NCBI RefSeq assembly: GCF_003436275.1
Contig: NZ_QSOP01000001.1
Location: forward strand, 122,392-186,391
Origin: Collinsella sp. TM09-10AT
Lineage (GTDB): Bacteria > Actinomycetota > Coriobacteriia > Coriobacteriales > Coriobacteriaceae
Direction: 5' to 3'
DNA: 64,000 nucleotides
Shown here: piece by piece, positions 8,609 to 17,373 of the stretch
Layout of the letters: each line of letters starts with the position of its first letter
Numbering within the stretch: the stretch's first letter is position 1
The notes under the pieces: model-generated
The model's database searches: none
Seen by the model: the letters and a program-made list of their open reading frames with translations, nothing else
What the model was told of the DNA's origin: nothing
Program-made: the position numbers and the translations under genes

Positions 8609-8718
8609 ATGCGTTTAAAGTCTGGCACGCCGGCCGTGTCCGCTTCGACGATGGACTCATTTTTACCGCACTTCCGTGTTCGGCGCCCTATACCTGTTGT
8701 CTTGGGAGTGGTAAACAC

Positions 8719-8746
8719 TTGATTGATGTTTCTTAAAGTCTATAAT
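8719..8746 (+). promoter_or_regulatory. Sigma-70-type promoter of the AAA/RloB operon
   Basis: The -35 TTGATT (8719-8724) and perfect -10 TATAAT (8741-8746) are separated by 16 nt. They lie in an AT-rich patch 55 nt upstream of the ATG at 8801. Confidence 0.65.
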
Positions 8747-8800
8747 CAAATAAAAACTCTGAAATATCTTTTCAAAACAATGAAAGGAATTTTGAGGACG

Positions 8801-10018
8801 ATGCTTTGTCAGTTCACCTTCAGGAACTATAGATCCTATCGCGACGAGACCGAGCTTTCTATGCAGGCAACATCGATGAGGGAGTTCGAGTGCTCCCTCA
8901 TAGAGTTCCCTGACGGGCAGAGTTTTCTTCCGGTGGCTGCGGTGTACGGGCCTAACGCTGGCGGCAAGTCTAATCTGCTCGAGGCGCTTGATTACGTTCG
9001 CTCGGCGGTGGCCAGGCCGATCAGATTGCTGTCTGCCAGCACTGATGCGCCAGAGGGTAACCGTCCTTCGATACCACGTTGCTCTGCGTTTGAGTTCGAT
9101 GAAGTGTCGGCTGCTGAGCCCACCGAATTCGAGCTCTACTATCGCGCGGGTGAGCACGAGTACCGCTATGCCCTGTCCGTGCATGCGGACGAGATCGTGT
9201 CCGAAGGCCTATGGCGGCGAAAATTGGGAGCGTCACGCACGGCGATGCTGTTCGAGCGTGAGGGCGCAGAGGTTGAGCTCGGTCCCACGCTGCGTAAGCT
9301 CGTGACGGCTGCGAGATTCAACCCGAGGCTGCCGTACCTGTCGTTTCTCTGCATCAACTTTGACGCGCCGGTGGTCAAGGAGGCTGCCAGCTGGTTTCTT
9401 GACGGGGTGTTCCTGAACTATAACAGCTCCTATCTGGAGCAGATGCTCGAACAATTGCTCGATGAGGATGACTCACCCGAGGTCACGCGTTTTTTGCGCG
9501 CCGTTGATGTACGTATTGATGGCTTCAGAGTGGAGAGGGCGCCGGAGTGGCGCGGCCAGCGCGTCTTCGTGAGGCACGAGGTGGGCGGCAAGGCGTACGA
9601 GCTGCGTTTATCCGAGGAATCTGCCGGAACCCAGAAGCTCATGGGGTTGGCTGCGTATCTGATGACAGCGCTTGAGCGTGGTGGCACCGTTGTGGTAGAC
9701 GAGCTCGACGCCAAACTGCACCCGAAGCTTCTTCGCTATGTGATTCTGCTGTTTAAGGATCCTGGGGTCAACAAGAGTGGCGCGCAGCTCATCTTCTCGT
9801 CCCAGGATGTGTCAACCATGCGAAACGATGTGTTCCGCCGTGACGAGATATGGTTCGCTGCGCGCGGCGAGGGGGAGGCGAGCCAACTGTGGTCTCTCGC
9901 CGACATCCACGAGGCAAACGGTAATCTGGTAAGCAAGAACGCGGCTTTCGACAAGCAATACCTGTCCGGTCGCTACGGCGCCGATCCGTATCTCACCCGC
10001 ATCGAGGAGTGGGATTAG
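8801..10018 (+). CDS. AAA ATPase (AAA15/AAA_21, RloA/AbiLi-type)
   Basis: This 405-residue protein opens with MLCQFTFRNYRSYRDE, typical of SMC-like AAA_21 ATPases. Walker A GPNAGGKS lies at about residues 50-57, a signature-like SAGTQKL occurs midway, and Walker B is VVVDELDAKLHP followed by FSSQD. The start at 8801 is preferred to 8723 because a GAGGA site lies just upstream and the family begins here. The next gene encodes an RloB-domain protein, separated by 1 nt. ATPase/RloB pairs occur in type I restriction loci (RloA/RloB) and as the AbiL abortive-infection system. The likely role is ATP-dependent sensing of phage infection that controls the RloB effector. It is not PARIS, whose second protein is a DUF4435 nuclease. 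Confidence 0.82.
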   Translation: MLCQFTFRNYRSYRDETELSMQATSMREFECSLIEFPDGQSFLPVAAVYGPNAGGKSNLLEALDYVRSAVARPIRLLSASTDAPEGNRPSIPRCSAFEFDEVSAAEPTEFELYYRAGEHEYRYALSVHADEIVSEGLWRRKLGASRTAMLFEREGAEVELGPTLRKLVTAARFNPRLPYLSFLCINFDAPVVKEAASWFLDGVFLNYNSSYLEQMLEQLLDEDDSPEVTRFLRAVDVRIDGFRVERAPEWRGQRVFVRHEVGGKAYELRLSEESAGTQKLMGLAAYLMTALERGGTVVVDELDAKLHPKLLRYVILLFKDPGVNKSGAQLIFSSQDVSTMRNDVFRRDEIWFAARGEGEASQLWSLADIHEANGNLVSKNAAFDKQYLSGRYGADPYLTRIEEWD

Positions 10019-10019
10019 C

Positions 10020-10688
10020 ATGGTGGCGAAGAAGTCGAAGGGCTGGCGTAGCGGCAAACGAGAGGGCCGCTCGCGCATGGTTCAGATGACGCGTCATCTT
10101 GTAGTGAGCGAGGGCAAGGAGACCGAGCCTCGCTACTTTGAGGGTGTGCGTGCGGCGTTGGGTGCGGCGAACGAGCGTAAGGTTGCCATTGTCGTTAAGG
10201 GGACCGGCAAACACACACTTGACCTACTTGACTTTGCCGTCGAACACTGCCGCTATGCGCCCGAGACATTCGACCATGTGTGGCTCGTGTATGACAAGGA
10301 TGACTTTCCTGCGTCCGACTTTGACGCGATGGAGCGCAAATGCGACGAGCTCTCCGATGGTTCGAGGACCTTCCATGCGTTGTGGTCGAACCCCTGCTTC
10401 GAGCTGTGGCCTCTTCTGCACTTTCGCTACACGACCGCGCATATGTCCGCGTCCGACTGCCAGCATGCCCTCGCGCAGGAGATGTCGAGAGACCTGGGCA
10501 TCGAGTACCGCAAGAACTTGGACGGGCTGTTCGAGGTGGTGGACGGCAAACGAGGCGAGGCATTGCAGCGTGTTGGGCGCCTCGTTACATACCATAGGGG
10601 GCTGGGCAACGTTATGCCATCTGCGCAAAACCCTGCAACTAAGGTGGGCGAAATTTTCGATGTAATCGGGCCGTATCTGGTTGGCTAG
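10020..10688 (+). CDS. RloB-domain protein (AbiLii-type), partner of the AAA ATPase
   Basis: This 222-residue protein has a basic N-terminal tail (MVAKKSKGWRSGKREGRSR). The RloB domain follows, with LVVSEGKETEPRYFEG, VWLVYDKDDFP and SNPCFELWPLLHF, hallmark motifs of the family. The SEGKETE and DKDD acidic motifs resemble a TOPRIM-like metal site, so a nuclease role is plausible but unproven. A GAGGAG ribosome site lies at the end of the upstream ATPase gene and the two are surely cotranscribed. Length is normal for RloB. The protein should act in the cytoplasm as effector of the pair. Confidence 0.82.
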   Translation: MVAKKSKGWRSGKREGRSRMVQMTRHLVVSEGKETEPRYFEGVRAALGAANERKVAIVVKGTGKHTLDLLDFAVEHCRYAPETFDHVWLVYDKDDFPASDFDAMERKCDELSDGSRTFHALWSNPCFELWPLLHFRYTTAHMSASDCQHALAQEMSRDLGIEYRKNLDGLFEVVDGKRGEALQRVGRLVTYHRGLGNVMPSAQNPATKVGEIFDVIGPYLVG

Positions 10689-11028
10689 TCGAGTCTGTGG
10701 ATTGGCTTTCCGGTTAGGGCGATTGACGGATTGTACTGTGCTATTGCAAGTCCAGTGCGTAGGAGAAGTGCGGGGAAAATCGGAAACCTCTGAGCACAAA
10801 CCGATTTTTGCCAACAAAACCGCAGGTCGCTGCTGTCTAAAACCGGGCTTGGTCTGCCGATCTCGGATTTTCGCCGCACTTCCGGATTGGGCGCTCATTT
10901 AACACTCTCGAAGTTCCCACATCCTCTAAAAAAGTTCTTAAGACAGCCTTAAAGGCGTTCCAGCTCGCGTTGGCAGCGTACAATACGCATGTTTTGCATG
11001 ATTGAAATCTGATGAAAGGGGGAACGCC
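10689..11028. other. Intergenic region between the defence island and the Pel operon
   Basis: This 340-base gap contains a 116-bp inverted-repeat element (10766-10881) and, near the Pel operon, a -10-like TACAAT at 10979-10984 without a clear -35. No ORF looks real. A GGGGGA ribosome site precedes the ATG at 11029. Confidence 0.5.
10766..10881. repeat. MITE-like intergenic element with 16-bp terminal inverted repeats
   Basis: The left end aagtgcggggaaaatc (10766-10781) and right end gattttcgccgcactt (10866-10881) pair in 15 of 16 positions. An internal perfect 8-bp stem aaaatcgg/ccgatttt (10776-10783 with 10801-10808) shows it can fold in alternative ways. It sits exactly at the boundary of the defence island and the Pel operon. 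Whether it is repeated in the genome cannot be seen from this window. Confidence 0.5.
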
Positions 11029-13167
11029 ATGGAGGTGCTGGTTGTTGGCAACACCGCATATGTTGACGATGACTTTTGCGCCAAGGCATTCCCCGAGGAC
11101 CACGTTAATGTCGTAGCCGCGCAGGAAGCGCGCCGCGATGAGTCGTCGCCCCATGCCTCGTGGAAAGAGCTCCTCCAGCACCTGGATCAGGCCTACGAGT
11201 TCGACCGCGTGGTCTACCTGTCTAATTACCTTACCCCGCATACCGATACCGTGGGCGATATCGAGCTTCTGCGTTCGGTCTTTCGTGCGTGCATGGGGCG
11301 CCGGGTTCAGCTGCTGTTTGTAGCCGGGCCCGCGGGCGCTGAGGATGCCACCGATGCCGCAGAACAAACGGGCAAAGGCATTATCGCGCACGCAGCCAAC
11401 GACCTGTGCCGCTACTACGCTGCTCGCGAGGGCGTTCAAACCAAGATCCTGCGCGTGCCGTTCCTGTATACCGCGTCTGCCGCGCTGGAGGACCCGTTTT
11501 TGGTGCCGCTGTTCGACGCGTGCTCAACCGGATCGGTCGCTCTGCAGGGCGCGCAAGCTGCGGCGTTTCCCCTGCTGTGTGCCGAGGAGCTTGCGGTGCT
11601 GGTACGCCGTATCTTCGACAGCTGGGATGGTAACTTTGAGACGCTCGACGTTGCCGATGCCTTCCATCACACGTCAGGTGAGGTGGGCGAGGCCCTCAAG
11701 GCGCTGTTCCCAGGGCTTGACGTTGCCTATGGCGATTCTGCCGGCTATGCTCTGCCCGCCAGCGACGTCGTTCGCGTGCGCTATGGCTGGTTTCAGCGTT
11801 ACGACTTGCTGCGCGATCTTTCGACCATTCAAGCTCGCTGGGGCGCTGGACGCATCAAAAAGGTCAATCCGCTGCGTGCCGCCATCGACCGTATCCAGAT
11901 GCGCTCGCTGCCCATCAAATGCCTGGAGACGGGCGTTGCTTGGGTTTTCTTCGAGGTACTGGAGCATCTGTTCTCCCAATCTGCCCAGCTCAACGTGCTC
12001 GATTATCGCCTGCTCTACGTTGTGCTGATCGGCACATTGTATGGCTTGGACTTTGGCCTGGTTGCGGCGCTGCTGGCGTCGGTGGGTTTGGCCGCGAGCT
12101 ACTTTACTCAGTACGGCTATACCTTCCAGGGCCTGTTCTATGAGCCGTCCAACTGGCTGCCGTTTATCGCGTACTTTGTGGTGGGTGCCGTGTGCGGCTA
12201 TGTGCAGCTGCGTAACAGCGAGGCCATTAGGGCGGAGCGTGATCAAAACGAGCTCGTGCGCAACCGCAATACGTTTCTTACGCAGCTCTACCACGATGCC
12301 ATCGAGGACAAGCGCACATACAAGCGCCAGATTGTGGGGCGTCAGGATAGCTTTGGCAAGATCTTTGCCGTGACGCAAGAGCTCGACGTGCTCAATCCGC
12401 GCGACATCTATCGCAAGTGCTGCGAGCTCATGGGTGAGATTCTGGAAAACGATTCGGTGGCGATCTACCACGTTTCGGGCGGGGCGTTTGCACGTCTGGT
12501 GGCGGCGAGTCCCGTGATTGCCGAAGACGCCACGCGCTCGTTTTCGCTTGAGCAGCTTGCGCCCCTTTTGGGCGGCGGGGGTCGTTCGAACCTGTGGGTG
12601 AATCGCGAATTGACGCCGGGGCTGCCCATGTTTGGATACTCGATCGAGCGCGACGGGGCACCCGCCGTGTTGATCTCTGTGCGTCGTGCGGCTCAGAATC
12701 AAATGACGCTCTATTACCAAAACCTGTTCCGCATCTTGTGCGGCTTGGTCGAAAGCGCGCTGGGGCGCGCCTTTGACTATGAGGCGGTGGCGCAGGATAA
12801 GCGCTGCGTTGACGGCACTTGCGTGCTCAAGCAGGCGGCCTTTGGCCAAGAGCTCGTGGCGGAGCAGGCGTTGGCAGATAGCAAGATGGGGAGCTTTTTG
12901 CTCCTGCGCGTGGTGCCGGGCATGGAGCCTGTCGGCGAGCTGGTGGGCGCGATTGGTTCGGCTATCCGCGAGAACGATGCGGCGGGCTTGGTCGACGGCG
13001 ACGTGCTCTACCTGCTTATGCGTCAGGCAAAGGCGTGCGATCTGCCCATTATCCGCGAGCGCCTGAGCGCAAAGCAGATTGCGGTGGAGCCCGTCGACGG
13101 CGAGGACATCGTGGCGCTGTTGCAGCACATCTCTTACACCGGTGACGGTGAGGGGGGTGCCGCTTGA
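11029..13167 (+). CDS. pelD: PelD-like c-di-GMP receptor of the Pel exopolysaccharide complex, with epimerase-like N-terminus
   Basis: The ATG at 11029 has a strong GGGGGA site and gives 712 residues. Residues 1-270 look like a nucleotide-sugar epimerase/SDR fold (MEVLVVGNTAY at the start) without an obvious catalytic YxxxK. Then come about four membrane segments (roughly 305-405), a coiled region, a GAF-like domain (about 440-580) and a degenerate GGDEF domain. In the last, the c-di-GMP inhibitory-site motif RxxD is intact (R647-END650), five residues before DGDVL, which replaces GGDEF. This is the defining PelD arrangement: it binds c-di-GMP but cannot make it, and activates PelF. The fused epimerase-like part differs from Pseudomonas PelD, which is about 455 residues. 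It is the first gene of a tight eight-gene operon. Confidence 0.85.
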   Translation: MEVLVVGNTAYVDDDFCAKAFPEDHVNVVAAQEARRDESSPHASWKELLQHLDQAYEFDRVVYLSNYLTPHTDTVGDIELLRSVFRACMGRRVQLLFVAGPAGAEDATDAAEQTGKGIIAHAANDLCRYYAAREGVQTKILRVPFLYTASAALEDPFLVPLFDACSTGSVALQGAQAAAFPLLCAEELAVLVRRIFDSWDGNFETLDVADAFHHTSGEVGEALKALFPGLDVAYGDSAGYALPASDVVRVRYGWFQRYDLLRDLSTIQARWGAGRIKKVNPLRAAIDRIQMRSLPIKCLETGVAWVFFEVLEHLFSQSAQLNVLDYRLLYVVLIGTLYGLDFGLVAALLASVGLAASYFTQYGYTFQGLFYEPSNWLPFIAYFVVGAVCGYVQLRNSEAIRAERDQNELVRNRNTFLTQLYHDAIEDKRTYKRQIVGRQDSFGKIFAVTQELDVLNPRDIYRKCCELMGEILENDSVAIYHVSGGAFARLVAASPVIAEDATRSFSLEQLAPLLGGGGRSNLWVNRELTPGLPMFGYSIERDGAPAVLISVRRAAQNQMTLYYQNLFRILCGLVESALGRAFDYEAVAQDKRCVDGTCVLKQAAFGQELVAEQALADSKMGSFLLLRVVPGMEPVGELVGAIGSAIRENDAAGLVDGDVLYLLMRQAKACDLPIIRERLSAKQIAVEPVDGEDIVALLQHISYTGDGEGGAA

Positions 13168-14069
13168 TCTCGCTTGTCGTTGCTGCCGTCTTGCTGCTGA
13201 TTCATGCGCTGGTTTGCCTGGTGCTGTGGACGCTCATGAAGCTGGGCCTGCTGCCGGTGCGCGGGCACATGCTGCCTGTGATAGTGCTGGTGCCGCTGTG
13301 GGGCCCATTGCTGGTGGCTCTGCTATCGGTCCGCAGCGCGGTGTTTGGCGAGGGACTGAAAGAGTCTGCGCTGGAGTCGCTGCGCTTCAACGACGACCTG
13401 CATCGCAGTATGCCGGTACCGAGTGGTGAGGATGATGCAGGCGTAGTGCCGCTCGAGGAGGCGCTCATCGTCAACGACCCGGCATACCGGCGCCGCCTCA
13501 TGCTCTCCATGCTCACCGAGGAGCCCGACGCGTACCTGGCGCAGCTGCAGGCGGCTAAGCTTAACGACGACGTTGAGGTGGCGCACTATGCCGCGACGGC
13601 GGTGGCGCAGATCTCCAAGGAGTCCGACCTTAAACTGCAGCAGCTGGAGCGTGCCTTTAAGACAGACCCGAGCGCGCAAAACCTCAACGAATATTGCGAT
13701 TTTCTTGGTGAATACTTGGACTCGGGCTTGGCCGAGGGGCGCGTGGCTCAGATTCAGCGCCAACAGTACGCGCGTTTGCTTGCGCGTCGCTGCGAGCGCG
13801 AGGACACCCTTGAGCTTCGCATTCGATACGCGACGGCGCTGGCCGATGTCGGACAGATCGACGAGGCGCAGGCCGTGACCGACCAGCTGGTGCTCGATGT
13901 GCCCGAGGAGCAGGAGGTTTGGATGCTTTGTCTGCGCCTCGCGGTGATGCGCCGCGACGGTGACGAGGTCCACCGCGTGATCGATGCGATTGACAAACAG
14001 CATGTATACTTGAGCGCCGCCAACCGCGAGGAACTGGCGTTTTGGCGCAACGGAGAGGAGGCCCGATGA
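13164..14069 (+). CDS. pelE: PelE-like membrane-anchored helical-repeat protein
   Basis: This 301-residue protein has two N-terminal membrane segments (about residues 2-24 and 32-55) followed by a soluble helical part with TPR-like repeats (about 110-290). This is the layout of PelE, which joins PelD and PelG in the inner-membrane Pel synthase complex. It starts with TTG at 13164, overlapping the pelD stop by 4 nt, and its own stop overlaps the next start. Sequence motifs are weak, as is usual for PelE, so the call rests on topology and position. Confidence 0.75.
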   Translation: MISLVVAAVLLLIHALVCLVLWTLMKLGLLPVRGHMLPVIVLVPLWGPLLVALLSVRSAVFGEGLKESALESLRFNDDLHRSMPVPSGEDDAGVVPLEEALIVNDPAYRRRLMLSMLTEEPDAYLAQLQAAKLNDDVEVAHYAATAVAQISKESDLKLQQLERAFKTDPSAQNLNEYCDFLGEYLDSGLAEGRVAQIQRQQYARLLARRCEREDTLELRIRYATALADVGQIDEAQAVTDQLVLDVPEEQEVWMLCLRLAVMRRDGDEVHRVIDAIDKQHVYLSAANREELAFWRNGEEAR

Positions 14070-15946
14070 GCGTGGTACAGCATATCCGCGACCGTGCGGG
14101 CCATTTTCGCTGGATGGGGCTGCTTGTGGTGTGGGCGGTCTTTATTGCCATGGCGGCCGTGCTGCTGGTGGAGCGCGCCGGCGTACAGTACAGTGCGGGC
14201 CAGCATAAGCTGGGGATGCTTGCCGCCAACGATGCGGTGCCGGCTTCCTCGGCAATATTTGGCCAAAAGCCCACGTGCCTGGTCATTACCGATTCCGATC
14301 AAGCTGGCGTCGAGGACGTAAAGGAGCAGTTCGACCAGATTCTGCTCGACATGAAGATCGCGCACCGCGACGTGGACCTTGCCCTGGACGGCGCGGATGC
14401 CATTCCCTCGCTGACCTCCTACGATCGCGTGATTTTGCTCATGCCGTCGCTCGATGGGCTCGGTACGCACCTGAGCGACATTATAAGTTGGGTGAGTGCC
14501 GGCGGTTCGCTTATGCTCGCCATGCCGCCGGATAACTCGGGCTATCTGCAAGTGATTGCTCCTAAGCTTGGCATTGAATCTGCCGGATATGACTATGTAA
14601 AAGCCGAGAGCATTGTGCCGAGCGAGGACTTTATGCTGGGCGGGGGAGAGCGCTACGAGCTCTCGGACCCCTTTGATTCGTCGCTTTCGGTTTCGCTGCG
14701 CGAGACGGCTCGTGTGTGGGCTAAGACCGGCGATGCGGGCGCCCCGCTCATTTGGTCGAATGACTGCGGTAGCGGTCGCACCGTGGTGTGCAATATCGGT
14801 ATCTATGACAAGGTCATGCGCGGTTTTTACGCCGCGGCGATCAGCCTGCTGGGCGATGCCACGGCCTACCCCGTCATCAACAGCGCCGTCTTCTATCTGG
14901 ACGACTTTCCCAGCCCCGTGCCCTCGGGCGACGGCACCTATATCAAGCGCGACTACGGGCTTTCTATCGCCGACTTTTATGCCAAGGTCTGGTGGCCCGA
15001 TCTTCAAAAGCTCGCGCAAAAATTTGGCGTTCGCTTTACCGGCGTGATGATCGAAAACTACGAGGACGCGGTCAACCAGACCGAGCCCGCGCGCCAGGCC
15101 GATACCACGCAGTTCCGCTACTTTGGCGGCATGCTGCTGCAGATGGGCGGAGAGCTGGGTTTCCACGGCTACAACCATCAGCCGCTGGCGCTCTGGGATA
15201 CCGACTATGGCACACTGTACGACTACAAGACGTGGAAGAACAAGGAGGCGCTCGTCGCATCGCTCAACGAGCTTATAGCCTTCCAGGACGAGGTACTGCC
15301 CAACGCGCACGGCTCGGTCTATGTGCCACCGTCGAATATCCTTTCGGCCCGTGCGCGCAAGCTTATCGGCACCGACGTTCCGCGCATTAAGACCATCGCC
15401 AGTACGTATTTTGAGGATGGCACCGACCTGCCGTACGTACAGGAGTTTGGCGTGGCGAGCGATGGCATTGTGGAGCAGCCTCGTATTGTCTCGGGCGGCA
15501 TGGTCGACGATTCCTATATGCGCCTGGCAGCCGTGTCCGAGCTCAACATGCACTACGTGAGCACGCACTTTATGCATCCGGACGACCTTTTGGACCCCGA
15601 TCGCGGCGCTAAGGAGGGCTGGGAGGTCTACAAGGGCGGCCTGACCGACTACCTGGACTGGCTTTCCAAGTCTGCGCCCGACCTGCGGCGCCAGACCGGT
15701 TCGGAATGCTCGGGCGCCATCCAGCGCTTTTCGTCCGTGACGGTGAGCGTGGATACAAGTGCGGATGCCTGGACGCTCAGCCTGGGCAATTTCCACGACG
15801 AGGCGTGGCTCATGTTTCGCGCCAACAACGGCGACCCGGGTGCAGTCACGGGTGGCGAGATTACGCATCTGACGGGCGACCTGTACCTGGTCAAAGCCAC
15901 GGACAAGACGGTGACCATTGCACGCAAGGAGGGTGGCGACAAATGA
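14066..15946 (+). CDS. pelA: PelA-type extracellular polysaccharide deacetylase (DUF2194)
   Basis: The ATG at 14066 overlaps the pelE stop (ATGA) and gives 626 residues. One membrane anchor lies at about residues 18-36 and the rest faces outside. An N-terminal region (about 65-240) looks like a glutamine-amidotransferase-like fold (LVITDSDQAG, VILLMPSLDG). The deacetylase domain follows, with VFYLDDFPSPVPSG as the metal-binding Asp motif, LGFHGYNHQPL with paired His, and VYVPPSN. In Pel synthesis PelA partially deacetylates the GalNAc-rich polymer. There is no clear hydrolase domain, consistent with the deacetylase-only form described for Gram-positive pel clusters. Confidence 0.82.
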   Translation: MSVVQHIRDRAGHFRWMGLLVVWAVFIAMAAVLLVERAGVQYSAGQHKLGMLAANDAVPASSAIFGQKPTCLVITDSDQAGVEDVKEQFDQILLDMKIAHRDVDLALDGADAIPSLTSYDRVILLMPSLDGLGTHLSDIISWVSAGGSLMLAMPPDNSGYLQVIAPKLGIESAGYDYVKAESIVPSEDFMLGGGERYELSDPFDSSLSVSLRETARVWAKTGDAGAPLIWSNDCGSGRTVVCNIGIYDKVMRGFYAAAISLLGDATAYPVINSAVFYLDDFPSPVPSGDGTYIKRDYGLSIADFYAKVWWPDLQKLAQKFGVRFTGVMIENYEDAVNQTEPARQADTTQFRYFGGMLLQMGGELGFHGYNHQPLALWDTDYGTLYDYKTWKNKEALVASLNELIAFQDEVLPNAHGSVYVPPSNILSARARKLIGTDVPRIKTIASTYFEDGTDLPYVQEFGVASDGIVEQPRIVSGGMVDDSYMRLAAVSELNMHYVSTHFMHPDDLLDPDRGAKEGWEVYKGGLTDYLDWLSKSAPDLRRQTGSECSGAIQRFSSVTVSVDTSADAWTLSLGNFHDEAWLMFRANNGDPGAVTGGEITHLTGDLYLVKATDKTVTIARKEGGDK

Positions 15947-17370
15947 GAATCTGCTTGGTACTCGAGGGTTGCTACCCCTATGTGCACGGCGGCGTGTCCA
16001 CCTGGATGCACGGCTACATACAGGCCATGCCCGAGCACGAGTTTGTGCTGTGGGTGATCGGCGCGCATGCTGCCGACCGCGGCAAGTTTGTCTACGAGCT
16101 GCCCGGCAACGTGGTCGAGGTACACGAGGTGTTTCTGGACGACGCCCTGCGGCTTTCGGGCGAGCAAGAAGAGGCCGACTTTAACGCTCACGAGCGCGAG
16201 GCGCTGCGCCGCCTGGTATCGCTCTCCAATCCGGACTGGGACGTGTTGTTCGATATCTTCCAGCGCCGTCGCGTGCATCCGCTCTCGTTTTTGCAGAGTC
16301 GCGCCTTTATGGATATCTTTCGCGACGTGTGCCTGGCCGAGTACCCATACACGCCCTTTGCCGATGCATTCCACACCATGCGCTCCATGCTGCTGCCCGT
16401 GCTCTACCTTCTGGGCAGCGAGGTGCCGGTGGCCGATGTGTACCACGCCATCTCGACCGGCTACGGTGGCCTGCTCGCCTGCCTGGGCTCAATCGTTCAC
16501 CATGCGCCGGTGCTGCTGACCGAGCATGGCATTTATACTCGCGAGCGCGAGGAAGAGATCATTCGCGCCGACTGGGTGGTGCCGTCGTTTAAGGACCGCT
16601 GGATTCGCTTTTTCTACCTGCTTTCGGAGGAGATCTACCGCCGCTCCTTTCGCGTGACGAGCTTGTTTCATAACGCCCGCAAGACGCAGATCGATATGGG
16701 CTGCGATGCAGGTAAATGCCTGGTCATCCCCAACGGCATCCAGTTCGACCGCTTTAAGGACATTCCCTTAAAGACCGATGACGGCTGGGTGGACATTGGC
16801 GCGGTGGTGCGCCTGGCGCCCATCAAGGACGTCAAGACCATGATCTATGCCTTCTTTGAGCTGCACGAGCGCCTTCCCAAGGTGCGTCTGCACATCATGG
16901 GCGGCGTGGACGACGAGGAGTACGGTGCCGAGTGCCACGCGCTGGTCGATACCCTGGGCGTGCGCGATCTGATCTTTACCGGGCGCGTCAACGTGGTCGA
17001 GTACATGGAAAAGCTCGACTTTACCATTTTGACGAGTATCTCCGAGGGCCAGCCGCTCAGTGTGCTGGAGTCGCTCGCCGCGCGTCGTCCCTGCGTGACG
17101 ACCGAGGTGGGCTGCTGCCGTGAGCTGCTGGAAGGCGCCCCGGGCGACGATTTTGGCGTGGCGGGCTTTGTGAGCCCGCCCATGTATCGCAAGGGCTTGG
17201 CCGATGCCATGGAGCGCATGTGCGCGAGTCGCGCCCGCCGTATCGAGATGGGGGAGCGCGGCCAGCGCCGTGTTGCCACGTACTTTTTGCACGAGCAGAT
17301 GCTCGCCAACTATCGCGCACTGTACGACGAGACGGCGCGTGCGTTCGACCTGCCCAGAGAGGGGGAGTAG
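15943..17370 (+). CDS. pelF: PelF glycosyltransferase (GT4)
   Basis: The start ATG at 15943 overlaps the pelA stop (ATGA); the open frame upstream is only a shadow. The 475-residue GT-B enzyme opens with MRICLVLEGCYPYVHGGVS, the PelF hallmark. It contains LLTEHGIYTRERE and, in the donor-binding half, VVRLAPIKDVKTMI and the EGQPLSVLE acidic pair typical of GT4 retaining enzymes. PelF polymerises nucleotide-activated GalNAc/GlcNAc in the cytoplasm and hands the chain to PelG. PelF is known to be activated through PelD bound to c-di-GMP. All key motifs are present and the length is typical (about 500). Confidence 0.9.
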   Translation: MRICLVLEGCYPYVHGGVSTWMHGYIQAMPEHEFVLWVIGAHAADRGKFVYELPGNVVEVHEVFLDDALRLSGEQEEADFNAHEREALRRLVSLSNPDWDVLFDIFQRRRVHPLSFLQSRAFMDIFRDVCLAEYPYTPFADAFHTMRSMLLPVLYLLGSEVPVADVYHAISTGYGGLLACLGSIVHHAPVLLTEHGIYTREREEEIIRADWVVPSFKDRWIRFFYLLSEEIYRRSFRVTSLFHNARKTQIDMGCDAGKCLVIPNGIQFDRFKDIPLKTDDGWVDIGAVVRLAPIKDVKTMIYAFFELHERLPKVRLHIMGGVDDEEYGAECHALVDTLGVRDLIFTGRVNVVEYMEKLDFTILTSISEGQPLSVLESLAARRPCVTTEVGCCRELLEGAPGDDFGVAGFVSPPMYRKGLADAMERMCASRARRIEMGERGQRRVATYFLHEQMLANYRALYDETARAFDLPREGE

Positions 17371-17373
17371 CCG

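Larger units (their letters stand above)
8315..8800. other. Long intergenic region before the AAA/RloB operon
   Basis: This 486-base gap holds the predicted small RNA (8515-8608) and a strong promoter (8719-8746). Bases 8315-8500 show no convincing ORF. A 37-codon plus-strand frame follows the small RNA terminator at 8609 but has no ribosome site and no recognisable content. Confidence 0.5.

Noticed and set aside
8801..10688. PARIS (AriA/AriB) or retron effector module
   Set aside because: The second gene has RloB motifs rather than DUF4435, and no reverse transcriptase lies nearby.
13754..15868. 704-residue minus-strand open frame opposite pelA
   Set aside because: Antisense shadow; low-quality His/Arg-rich translation with no domain, while the plus strand has translationally coupled pel genes.
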